A DNA stretch of 64,000 nt, taken from the NCBI RefSeq assembly GCF_900105475.1, contig NZ_LT629777.1, positions 5,704,001 through 5,768,000 of the forward strand, read 5' to 3'. Position 1 is the first letter of the stretch. Each line of letters begins with the position of its first letter. The stretch comes from Pseudomonas asplenii. GTDB lineage: Bacteria; Pseudomonadota; Gammaproteobacteria; Pseudomonadales; Pseudomonadaceae. The translations under genes and the position numbers were made by a program. The notes beneath the pieces were generated by a model, which did not search any database, had not been told where the DNA came from, and worked only from the letters and a program-made list of their open reading frames with translations. This document shows, one piece after another, positions 35,613 through 42,585 of the stretch.

Positions 35613-35624
35613 TTGCATTTGCAA
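35613..35624. promoter_or_regulatory. TTGCA-N2-TGCAA operator, aceE side
   Basis: TTGCATTTGCAA, an inverted repeat with 5-bp arms and a 2-bp spacer, in the aceE/marR divergent promoter. The same dyad recurs at 35652 and 37261, all in front of genes of this locus. Probable binding site of the adjacent MarR protein. Confidence 0.65.
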
Positions 35625-35651
35625 TTGAATCTAGCGCCATTCACACTATGA

Positions 35652-35663
35652 TTGCAACTGCAA
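35652..35663. promoter_or_regulatory. TTGCA-N2-TGCAA operator, marR side
   Basis: TTGCAACTGCAA, the same dyad, centred ~30 bases before the MarR start. Centre-to-centre distance to the site at 35613 is 39 bases, close to four helical turns. It suggests autoregulation. Confidence 0.65.
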
Positions 35664-35687
35664 TTAAACTTCGGTTTTGGAGATTTC

Positions 35688-36152
35688 ATGACCACCCTTT
35701 CGTCAGACCTCTGGTACAACTTCATTCGTGCTCACCGCTGCCTGATCAGGGAAATCGAACATCGCCTGGCCGAAGAGAAGCTGCCACCGTACGCTTGGTA
35801 TGACGCTCTCTGGGGGATTGAAAGTGGCAAAGAGGGAGCCCGCAGAATGCACGAGCTCGCGGATGTATTGGCCATTGAGCGCTATAACCTCACACGCCTT
35901 GTCGATCGTCTGGAAAAGGAGGGTTTCGTTGTCCGCGAGAAATCATGCGAGGACGGCCGTGGCGCCATTGCACGAATCACGGACACAGGACGAGCGCTTC
36001 GCAAACGCATGTGGAAGGTCTACAAGGAGGCCGTGGAAGAGCTGTTCCTCGTCGAGTTCGACGAGGAGCGAAGGCGGATATTCGCGGCTGCACTCGAAAA
36101 TGCCAGCCGCAACACTCGAAATCCCCGAAAAGCAGCTCAGCCCAAGTCGTAG
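35688..36152 (+). CDS. MarR-family transcriptional regulator
   Basis: A 154-residue MarR regulator. The winged-helix core runs 'RRMHELADVLAIERYNLTRLVDRLEKEGFVVREKSCEDGRGAIARIT', with the DxRxxx wing (EDGRGAIARIT) typical of MarR. There is a dimerising helix at each end. ATG 35688 has GGAG five bases upstream. It is divergent from the aceE gene and converges on the E1-C-terminal-like gene with a 16-base tail overlap. It probably represses aceE, itself and the 37.2-kb promoter via TTGCA-N2-TGCAA. The ligand is unknown. Confidence 0.88.
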   Translation: MTTLSSDLWYNFIRAHRCLIREIEHRLAEEKLPPYAWYDALWGIESGKEGARRMHELADVLAIERYNLTRLVDRLEKEGFVVREKSCEDGRGAIARITDTGRALRKRMWKVYKEAVEELFLVEFDEERRRIFAAALENASRNTRNPRKAAQPKS

Positions 36153-37207
36153 CGTTTGAGTGCTTCTCCTACCAGGGAAGCCTTGATGTGTTTATCTGCT
36201 GCGAGGGCACGCAGAGCGGTCACGACGATCCAGTGTTGGCCCAGGCGCTGAGTCGGTTCGAGGCTGTCGGCACCTAACGCGGTGAACGAAGCCGTAACAT
36301 GCGAGGCCAACTGCGCGGCCACGAACTCGGCATAACCTGTGACCGCCACGACAGGTGTATCGGAGGTGTTGAGGCAATTGTGCAGATGACAGTGTTCCCT
36401 GGACTCACCCCGGCGGAGCCACTTCAAGCGTGAGTGGCTTTCTGCGTCTCGGGCAAGTTTTGTATAGCTGGGGCAACTCCAGACTTCGGCATCGATTCCC
36501 CAGTCATGACGCAGCAGATCCGCAGCGGCACGAACCTCTCGCAGAATGAGCCCGGCTCCCAGCAGCCGAACTTGCTGTGTCCCAGAGGCTGGCGTGCTCA
36601 GTCGATACATCCCGAGGTGGGCCTGAGTGCGATCACAGACCAGGCCATCACCCGGTTCGTCGTGCAGTGTCATGTAACAGAAGCCAGAGGCACCTTCGAC
36701 ATACTTTTCATGAAGCGCGCCCACCAGGATTGCCCTGGCCTCATCGCCGCACGCGGGGTCGAAAGGGGTGCATTGCCGGTTCGATGCCAGCCACAGAGGT
36801 AACCAGGGATGAGCGCCCTTGGCCCATCGCGAAGGTGACGATTCGATGTCGTTGAGGATAATTCCGCGTTGCGCTGTTTGCGAGGTGAGCATGGAGATAT
36901 GCGCAGACGTCGTGGATTGGGTCATGTAAAAAAGCGGACGCTCATCGTTACGAGCCTGCTCGCTGAACCACAGCGGCCAGGCGCTGATCGCGGTCCCTCC
37001 CAACGTGTCGTTGGGGCGTTCATTGATCATCCAGAACTGGTTGTTGGTAGCACTGTCTTTTTCGAGTCGCCGGATCAAATCAACAATCGTGAACAAGGGG
37101 GAACATTGGGTTCCTACACCCTCGGCGTAGCTGCGCTCAATGCGTTTGATACAGGCTAGAGCCGCTGAGCCTGTGCTCGCGGTACGGTATAAACGAAGAT
37201 TATCCAT
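36137..37207 (-). CDS. Stand-alone protein resembling the C-terminal half of AceE
   Basis: A 356-residue protein that aligns by eye to the last ~400 residues of AceE (transketolase Pyr-like and C-terminal domains). Its end 'LGADSLEPTQRLGQHWIVVTALRALAAD...LVGEALKRYDLG' parallels AceE 'LGTDGFGQSDTREAL...VVLAALKALADEG', and 'YGVSSEVWSATSLTEVRREAQ' parallels 'WGIDAEVWSCPSYTKLARDAE'. The ThDP-pyrophosphate domain (GDG...NCN) is absent, so it cannot be a complete E1. ATG 37207 has GAGGAG upstream. It could be a regulatory or competing subunit that binds E1 or E2, or an inactive remnant kept under control. Divergent from the GST gene across a third operator. Confidence 0.7.
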   Translation of the reverse strand: MDNLRLYRTASTGSAALACIKRIERSYAEGVGTQCSPLFTIVDLIRRLEKDSATNNQFWMINERPNDTLGGTAISAWPLWFSEQARNDERPLFYMTQSTTSAHISMLTSQTAQRGIILNDIESSPSRWAKGAHPWLPLWLASNRQCTPFDPACGDEARAILVGALHEKYVEGASGFCYMTLHDEPGDGLVCDRTQAHLGMYRLSTPASGTQQVRLLGAGLILREVRAAADLLRHDWGIDAEVWSCPSYTKLARDAESHSRLKWLRRGESREHCHLHNCLNTSDTPVVAVTGYAEFVAAQLASHVTASFTALGADSLEPTQRLGQHWIVVTALRALAADKHIKASLVGEALKRYDLG

Positions 37208-37260
37208 CCATGAAACTCCTCTGACAGTCTTGCGAGGGCTATAGGGATAATGCAGACTGG

Positions 37261-37272
37261 TTGCAAATGCAA
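37261..37272. promoter_or_regulatory. TTGCA-N2-TGCAA operator between E1-like gene and GST gene
   Basis: TTGCAAATGCAA inside the longer dyad GGTTGCAAATGCAACC. It lies 54 bases upstream of the E1-like start, the same spacing as at aceE, and ~20 bases upstream of the GST start. Confidence 0.7.
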
Positions 37273-37292
37273 CCATAAGGATGGACCCTTTC

Positions 37293-37922
37293 ATGAAAAC
37301 TGCCTCGCTACACCTCTACACAGCCGATACACCGAACGGTCAAAAAATCTCTATCGCCCTCGAAGAGCTTGGGTTGGATTACCGTCAGACCAACGTCGAT
37401 TTGAACAAGGGTGAACAGAAAGCGCCGGACTTTCTTGCTCTCAACCCAAACGGAAAAATTCCCGTCTTCGTCGATGAGCAAGAACAGGTCACGCTCTTTG
37501 AATCAGCCGTTATCCTCACCTACCTGACCAACCGGTATGGTGAGTTAGGAGGCCAGAGCGCAGCAGAAAACCTCCTGATTCAACAATGGTTGTGCTTCCA
37601 GATTGCCAGCGTCGGGCCGATGCTCGGACAGCTCTGGTGGTTTCGCCATGGCACCACGACCAGAAATGAACAAGCCCTGGAGCGGTATCGCCGTGAGTCG
37701 TTGCGGCTTTACGGGGTTGTGGAGAGCGAGCTGGTGAAACGTGGCTACATCGCTGGAGAGCGCTACACCATTGCCGACATTGCTCTGTTCACGTGGCTGC
37801 GCACCCACGAAGAACTGGACTTGGACATGAGCCCCTTCCCTGCTGTGCAAGCGTGGCTGGAGAAGATCGCCAAACGGCCTGCTGTCCAGCGGGGGCTTGC
37901 GAAATCCCGTCCAGAAGTTTGA
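37293..37922 (+). CDS. Glutathione S-transferase
   Basis: A 209-residue GST. The thioredoxin-like N-domain has 'LYTADTPNGQKISIALEELGLDY', the cis-Pro region 'NPNGKIPVFVD' and the glutathione-binding 'LFESAVILTYL'. The all-helical C-domain contains 'GYIAGERYTIADIALFTW' (N-capping box). It resembles bacterial YfcG/YghU-like enzymes. The start may be 37281 or 37293; AAGGA fits 37293 better. Under the shared operator it could detoxify an electrophile made or met by this locus. Confidence 0.87.
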   Translation: MKTASLHLYTADTPNGQKISIALEELGLDYRQTNVDLNKGEQKAPDFLALNPNGKIPVFVDEQEQVTLFESAVILTYLTNRYGELGGQSAAENLLIQQWLCFQIASVGPMLGQLWWFRHGTTTRNEQALERYRRESLRLYGVVESELVKRGYIAGERYTIADIALFTWLRTHEELDLDMSPFPAVQAWLEKIAKRPAVQRGLAKSRPEV

Positions 37923-37952
37923 AGACCAATTAGCCTGATATCCAAAAAGAAG

Positions 37953-38660
37953 ATGTTGATCATGCATATCAACGCTCCCCTTCTCATCAGGCCCGGCCAG
38001 GATCCTAACCTGGCCACCCTGATTGAGCATCTACCTTCCGAGATTGACTGCCCATTCACGTACGCCACGATAGACAAGCGAACACTTGGGCTGTCGAGTT
38101 TTCTTTCAAGTTTCCCCATAGCCTGGCAACAGCAGTACTGCAGCAAGGCGCTTTATCGCTTCGACCCGGTGGTTTCACATGGTGTCGAAAGCGTTGCCCC
38201 GTTTCCGTGGGCTGAAGCCTTCAAGCGCAAGCCCGTACAAGGCCAAAGCGCTTTTGATGAGCTGACTCGTCAGTTTTCCCTATGGGATGGATATACCTTT
38301 GTGGTCCATGACCCTCAGCAACGCATGGGCCTGTTGAGCCTGTCCAATCGGGAACAGAGTCCTGACTTCCACTATCAGATCGACCTCATCAAGGGGGATC
38401 TGCAACTGGCGCTGGTCGCCTTTCACAGTGACATGAACTCAGGCTCGCCGGTGCTCGAATCGACGGATCAGCCCCTCACTGTCAGAGAGCATACAATCCT
38501 GGGCTGGGTCGCTCTGGGCAAGTCCTATAGCGAGATCGCCAGCATCTGCGACATCCGTGTTCGGACCGTGAAATTCCACATGGCCAACGTCGTTCGCAAG
38601 CTGGATGTGCATACGGCCAAGCAGGCAGTTTTTGAGGCCTCTCGACTGGGACTCGCCTGA
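37953..38660 (+). CDS. Solo LuxR-family quorum-sensing regulator
   Basis: A 235-residue LuxR protein with an autoinducer-binding domain followed by a GerE HTH. The acyl-homoserine-lactone pocket residues are recognisable: W and Y in 'AWQQQYCSKALYRFDPVV' (with the Asp-Pro), W in 'FPWAEA' and G in 'WDGYTF'. The HTH is 'LTVREHTILGWVALGKSYSEIASICDIRVRTVKFHMANVVRKLDV'. No luxI gene is in the window. It immediately precedes the nitroimidazole-type operon and a lux-box-like dyad, so it probably activates it. The start could be 37953 or 37962. Confidence 0.88.
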   Translation: MLIMHINAPLLIRPGQDPNLATLIEHLPSEIDCPFTYATIDKRTLGLSSFLSSFPIAWQQQYCSKALYRFDPVVSHGVESVAPFPWAEAFKRKPVQGQSAFDELTRQFSLWDGYTFVVHDPQQRMGLLSLSNREQSPDFHYQIDLIKGDLQLALVAFHSDMNSGSPVLESTDQPLTVREHTILGWVALGKSYSEIASICDIRVRTVKFHMANVVRKLDVHTAKQAVFEASRLGLA

Positions 38661-38695
38661 GCCTCAGCCCTCTCCCACCCCTCCTCTCCCACCCT

Positions 38696-38717
38696 CGGGG
38701 CTGCCAATGCAGCCCCG
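38696..38717 (+). terminator. Hairpin after luxR
   Basis: CGGGGCTGC-CAAT-GCAGCCCCG, a 9-bp perfect stem, 36 bases after the luxR stop and just before the lux-box-like dyad. The T-run is missing, so termination may be partial. Confidence 0.55.
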
Positions 38718-38720
38718 ATC

Positions 38721-38736
38721 CTGTACCTAAGGACAG
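38721..38736 (+). promoter_or_regulatory. Lux-box-like operator upstream of rohP
   Basis: CTGTACCTAAGGACAG has CTGT...ACAG arms and inner C..T A..G pairs, fitting the CT-N12-AG lux-box pattern. It ends 75 bases before the rohP start, immediately downstream of the luxR gene. Confidence 0.55.
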
Positions 38737-38811
38737 TTACAAGAATCAGAAGAAACCCTAAGTATTGGAGGGGCAGCATCGGTCACCCACCACAAGAAAA
38801 AGGATTTCCTT

Positions 38812-40005
38812 ATGACCTTGTCAGTCCTGCCAGCTACGAACCGTGACACCCGTGTTTTGGAAGACATTACACAGCACGAGATTTCAGCGCTGAAAACCCG
38901 CCATAACCTAGCTGATGCCCACACGCACCAGAATCAAAGCAACACCCAGGCTGCGATTGTCAAAAAGCTCCCGCAGTTGTGGGACCGCGCCCAAAGCCTG
39001 ACGCAATATGAGAGTGAGCAAGCGTTCATCAAAGCGTTTTATCAGTTCCATGGACAACACCATGCTCTGCAGCGCAGCGATGAGATCTATCTTGTTTATG
39101 CGGCCTCCGTCGCCATGCACATCACCGCGACTTTCCTGCGCAAGCACAACATGAGCGTTGGTTTGATCGAGCCCTGCTTCGACAATCTCCACGACTTGCT
39201 CAAACACATGGAAGTCCCGATGACGCCTCTCCCGGAGGCGATTCTGGCCGACCCTACCCAGGTCTACCGACTTCTTGAAAAGCACGCGTCAAACCTCGAC
39301 GCCATTTTCCTGGTCGACCCGAATAATCCAACCGGAACGTCGATGTTCTCCGACGGGCCGGAGACGTTTGTAGAAGTCGCCAGGTACTGCCGTGATCACA
39401 AGAAAATCCTGATCCTGGACTTCTGCTTTGCCTCGTTCCTGAAAGTGAGTGGCCGCAAACGCGTTGACGCTTATGCGATCCTTGACGAGGTTGGCACTGA
39501 CTACCTGGTGATGGAAGACACCGGCAAGACATGGCCGTTGCAGGACACCAAGTGCGCCACGCTGATGAGCAGTCAGCGACTGAATCCCGAGATCTACAGC
39601 ATCGTGACCAGCGTGCTGCTGAACGTCTCCCCCTTCATCCTCCAGCTCGTCACCGAGTACATCAACGATAGCGAGGCCGATGGTTTCGCGTCAGTTCGGG
39701 ACGTGTTGCAAACCAATCGAAAAGCCGCGCGTGAGTACCTGGACGGCACGATGCTGCGTTACATCGAACCGGCCATCGAAACCAGTGTGGCCTGGTTTGA
39801 GATTCAACGAGACGACCTGTCCGGCGATGACCTTCAGGCGTACCTGCTGGAGTATCAAGCCTACGTGCTTCCCGGCCGCTATTTCTTCTGGAGCAATCCG
39901 CAGCTCGGACGATCCTATGTTCGCCTCGCCCTGGCGAGGGATCCGGGTTCTTTTGAAGCCGCGATGCAGGTCATCCGCCAAGCGCTGGAGGCTTACGATG
40001 CTTAA
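38812..40005 (+). CDS. rohP: RohP/MppP-like PLP-dependent arginine oxidase
   Basis: A 397-residue fold-type I PLP enzyme. Its N-terminus ('HNLADAHTHQ...IVKKLPQLW') closely follows MppP/RohP, which need this segment for O2 chemistry. 'IFLVDPNNPTG' holds the cofactor-contacting NPTG, 'LILDFCFASF' the Asp, and EDTGKTWP the Schiff-base Lys (K239). In the azomycin pathway RohP converts L-arginine with O2 to 4-hydroxy-2-ketoarginine. The gene leads a five-gene operon with overlapping junctions. Its stop overlaps the next start (ATGCTTAA). The alternative, a plain aminotransferase, is less likely given the MppP-like N-terminus and the operon partners. Confidence 0.82.
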   Translation: MTLSVLPATNRDTRVLEDITQHEISALKTRHNLADAHTHQNQSNTQAAIVKKLPQLWDRAQSLTQYESEQAFIKAFYQFHGQHHALQRSDEIYLVYAASVAMHITATFLRKHNMSVGLIEPCFDNLHDLLKHMEVPMTPLPEAILADPTQVYRLLEKHASNLDAIFLVDPNNPTGTSMFSDGPETFVEVARYCRDHKKILILDFCFASFLKVSGRKRVDAYAILDEVGTDYLVMEDTGKTWPLQDTKCATLMSSQRLNPEIYSIVTSVLLNVSPFILQLVTEYINDSEADGFASVRDVLQTNRKAAREYLDGTMLRYIEPAIETSVAWFEIQRDDLSGDDLQAYLLEYQAYVLPGRYFFWSNPQLGRSYVRLALARDPGSFEAAMQVIRQALEAYDA

Positions 40006-40528
40006 GGGAGCACCGATTATTGACGCCACTGTCTTCATGGGCATGCACCATGCAGATGATGTGATCAGGGATCGATCACTTGCGTTCTTCACCCATCGAT
40101 ACGACAGCCAGGTTCGGATGACTTTCAGCCAGGTGGGTCTGTGCGACGCGATCATCTGGAAGAAAGCGCGTGATCTGCAAGATGTGTACTACCCATTCAT
40201 GGACGTCCTGCATTCGGACATGAACATCCTGCGCTCGGGGTATACCGAGGATGCACTAAGGTTTGCGGCGGACAGTTCAGAATTGGCTGTATTGCCTGTG
40301 GAGAAGCGTCTGCAGGCAGCCCAGGTGCTCATGGGCGATGGCTTGTTCTACACCCATGACACTCAGTATCAGAGCTGTCCGATCCTGAAACCGTACCTGG
40401 CGACCTTCAGCGATGCTGCGCCGGCCGACGGCGTGGCGCTCGACAAGCATTTTCCTGCCGAGCTACAGAAGCTGTACGTCCTGTCGCTGGCGTTGAAGAT
40501 CACAGACGAGGACTTCAAGCATGTCTAA
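39998..40528 (+). CDS. rohQ: DUF6190-like (PIN-fold-like) protein, proposed RohQ cyclase role
   Basis: A 176-residue protein starting 'APIIDATVFMGMHHADDVIR', with PIN-like Asp positions (IIDATVF near the start, 'FYTHDTQYQ' later). I associate it with the DUF6190 family found in actinobacterial biosynthetic operons. By place between the arginine oxidase and the DHDPS-like aldolase it is the likely equivalent of RohQ, which closes guanidinoacetaldehyde to 2-aminoimidazole. That role is inferred from synteny, not from a recognised active site. ATG 39998 overlaps the rohP stop. The longer frame is a shadow of rohP. Confidence 0.6.
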   Translation: MLKGAPIIDATVFMGMHHADDVIRDRSLAFFTHRYDSQVRMTFSQVGLCDAIIWKKARDLQDVYYPFMDVLHSDMNILRSGYTEDALRFAADSSELAVLPVEKRLQAAQVLMGDGLFYTHDTQYQSCPILKPYLATFSDAAPADGVALDKHFPAELQKLYVLSLALKITDEDFKHV

Positions 40529-41321
40529 ACACCAAGTGCTGGTCCCGATCGTGACGCCTCTCGACTCGTGCGGGAATGTCTGCCGGCAAAGCGTGAAGCA
40601 GCTCATGCAGGCTTGCAAGCCGCTGGTAGACGGCTTCATTCCATGCCTCACGTCAGGAGAAGGGTGGAAGCTGTCACTCGATCAATGGACTGACATGTTG
40701 CAATACACGCTTGAGTTCGCCGACAAGACGCATCGCGTGGTGGTAGGGATTGAGCTGGCAACGACTCAGGCCGTGATTGAGAGGGCTGAGCTGGCCTGCG
40801 CCCTGGGGGCTACAGAAATCATGGTGACCTCCCCCTTCGGCGATGGCATCACGCAGCAACACATCCTGCAGCATTACAAATCGATCCACGACAACACCAC
40901 CCTGGATCTTCTGGTCTACAACGAAGCGTCGTTGTCGGGTAATGAAAAAAGCTTTGAAACGCTGCTGGACATCGCTCGCCTGGAGCGAGTGACGGGGCTC
41001 AAGGACTCACCGAGCCAGGCGCGTACGCAGGCTCAAATCGACCGGATCCGCAGTGAGGGCGTCGACTACTTCATTGGCTGGGAAAATCAACTGGCCAGCG
41101 ATCTTGTCAGTGATGGCAACGTTGTGTCGCTCGCCAACCTGGAGCCGGCCTTGTGCCGCGTTGCCTGTCGCTCACGCCAGCCCGAGATTGCAGGCTTGGT
41201 GAGCGAACTCAACGAGAAGTTCGCGCTGGGTGAAGAGGACTGGTATGCACACGTCAAACGTGAACTTGTCGCGCGGGGCGTGTTGGGTTCAGCGGCTACT
41301 GCTCAGGAGTGGGCACGATGA
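40521..41321 (+). CDS. rohR: RohR-like aldolase (DHDPS family)
   Basis: A 266-residue TIM-barrel protein of the DapA/NAL class. The Schiff-base Lys is K161 (VTGLKDSP) and the proton-relay Tyr is Y133 (LVYNEAS). The substrate loop reads TSGEGW instead of the GTTGE of true dihydrodipicolinate synthases, so the substrate differs. In azomycin synthesis RohR cleaves 4-hydroxy-2-ketoarginine into pyruvate and guanidinoacetaldehyde. Its start overlaps the preceding gene by 8 bases and its stop overlaps the next start (ATGA). Pyruvate as co-product is notable next to an extra pyruvate dehydrogenase E1. Confidence 0.78.
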   Translation: MSKHQVLVPIVTPLDSCGNVCRQSVKQLMQACKPLVDGFIPCLTSGEGWKLSLDQWTDMLQYTLEFADKTHRVVVGIELATTQAVIERAELACALGATEIMVTSPFGDGITQQHILQHYKSIHDNTTLDLLVYNEASLSGNEKSFETLLDIARLERVTGLKDSPSQARTQAQIDRIRSEGVDYFIGWENQLASDLVSDGNVVSLANLEPALCRVACRSRQPEIAGLVSELNEKFALGEEDWYAHVKRELVARGVLGSAATAQEWAR

Positions 41322-42163
41322 CTATTTCACAAAAATCATTGTTCCGCGCCAATCGTGCGCTGATCGAAAACCTTGAGCCAATCCCCAAGGCACTGCTGGG
41401 TTTCGAACAACAATGGATCGATCGCTCGATCAGCGAAAGCATGACAGAGCAGCAGCCTTCCAGCCTGAACGAACTACGCCGGATGCTGGAAGCGCTCGTT
41501 GAAGAGGACAAGGCTGAAGAACCGCCGACGTCACGCTACGTCGCCGAGGAGATGAGCCTGGATGAGTTCAAGATCCTCGTGCAGGAGTTTGCTCTTGATG
41601 GGCTGACCGAGGCGCAGGTGTTCTACCACCTGATGCCACGCTTGAGCCTGGAAGCCCAGCTGCCCATGCTTCGCATGATGATTGACGAGTTTGGCTCGGG
41701 GAACCTCAAGCGCTCTCACACCTCGCTCTACAAGGTGTTGCTGGAGGAACTGGATATGCCCACTGACCTGGAGAGCAACATCCAGGCTAACGCCGAGGCC
41801 GGTTGTTCATTCCCGAACATGTTTTGCTGGCTGACCATGCGCGCGGATGATCCCTCGTATTTTGCCGGGGTCATCACCTACTTCGAGACCGTCGTACCGT
41901 TCTTTTTCGGCTGTTATACGACCCTGTGTGAACGGCTCGGGATCAAGGCGCATACCTACTACAGCGAGCATGTTCATATCGACGTCTTCCATGCTCTCGA
42001 AGGGCAGCGTCTGTTAAAGGCGATGGACAACGATCGCAAGCTTGATTACAAAAAAGCCTGGCAGGGCATTTGTATGGGGCGTTTGATCACCAACAACGCT
42101 TTCGACCAGGCGGTCTACAAGGCACAAGCAAGCAAGGTAACCGAGGGGGCTGCTCATGCTTGA
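41318..42163 (+). CDS. rohS: RohS-like haem-oxygenase-like diiron N-oxygenase (HDO)
   Basis: A 281-residue iron-containing redox enzyme with the HDO metal scaffold: Glu at ~90 (VQEFALDG), 'DEFGSGNLKRSHTSLY' (E124, H134), Glu ~190 in 'YFETVVPFFFG', and H218-x3-D222-x2-H225 in 'SEHVHIDVFHAL'. RohS oxidises the amine of 2-aminoimidazole to the nitro group of azomycin. ATG 41318 has CAGGAG upstream and overlaps the rohR stop; GTG 41309 is an alternative. Related HDOs do other O2 chemistry, so the product is inferred from the whole operon. Confidence 0.78.
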   Translation: MTISQKSLFRANRALIENLEPIPKALLGFEQQWIDRSISESMTEQQPSSLNELRRMLEALVEEDKAEEPPTSRYVAEEMSLDEFKILVQEFALDGLTEAQVFYHLMPRLSLEAQLPMLRMMIDEFGSGNLKRSHTSLYKVLLEELDMPTDLESNIQANAEAGCSFPNMFCWLTMRADDPSYFAGVITYFETVVPFFFGCYTTLCERLGIKAHTYYSEHVHIDVFHALEGQRLLKAMDNDRKLDYKKAWQGICMGRLITNNAFDQAVYKAQASKVTEGAAHA

Positions 42164-42395
42164 CGAGCCTGAAGTCGTGCTCAGACCTGCGACGTTTCTG
42201 GTTCGGATCGGCGAGGATGAGTATGAGGTGCCGAGTCTTTGCCCGCACCGTGAAGGCTGGCTGGAGCACGGCATGGTCAATCAGAATCGTCGAACCATCA
42301 CCTGCCCGTTGCACTTTTCGGTCTTCAGCCTGGAGACGGGTGAGCAGCTTGGCGGCCCACCTTGCGGGAGTATTTCTTGTCGTAAGATAAAGTGA
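42156..42395 (+). CDS. Small Rieske [2Fe-2S] ferredoxin, last gene of the roh-like operon
   Basis: A 79-residue mini-Rieske protein: CPHREGW (C-x-H) and CPLHFSVF (C-x2-H) with the usual glycine-rich end. It overlaps the HDO gene by 8 bases (ATGCTTGA), so it is co-translated and probably donates electrons to the diiron N-oxygenase. A Rieske gene accompanies some azomycin loci, but I do not claim its symbol. A terminator follows within 15 bases. Confidence 0.82.
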   Translation: MLDEPEVVLRPATFLVRIGEDEYEVPSLCPHREGWLEHGMVNQNRRTITCPLHFSVFSLETGEQLGGPPCGSISCRKIK

Positions 42396-42406
42396 TGCAA
42401 GAGGCA

Positions 42407-42446
42407 AACGGGGAAGCGTACGAAGGTACGCTTCCCCGTTTTTTTT
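42407..42446 (+). terminator. Strong Rho-independent terminator of the roh-like operon
   Basis: ACGGGGAAGCGTAC-GAAG-GTACGCTTCCCCGT, a 14-bp perfect stem with a GAAG loop, followed by eight or more T. Confidence 0.92.
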
Positions 42447-42585
42447 CAGCCAGGGCAGGAAAAGGTGTGACTTCACTCTCGTTAGGCCGGCCTTTTCTTT
42501 AGAGGCTCCGGTGACAAATCTCGGACTGACGCACCTCCCGCCCACTTGCGCCGAAGGTCCGTCAGGCCGCTAGCACCTGCTGCGG

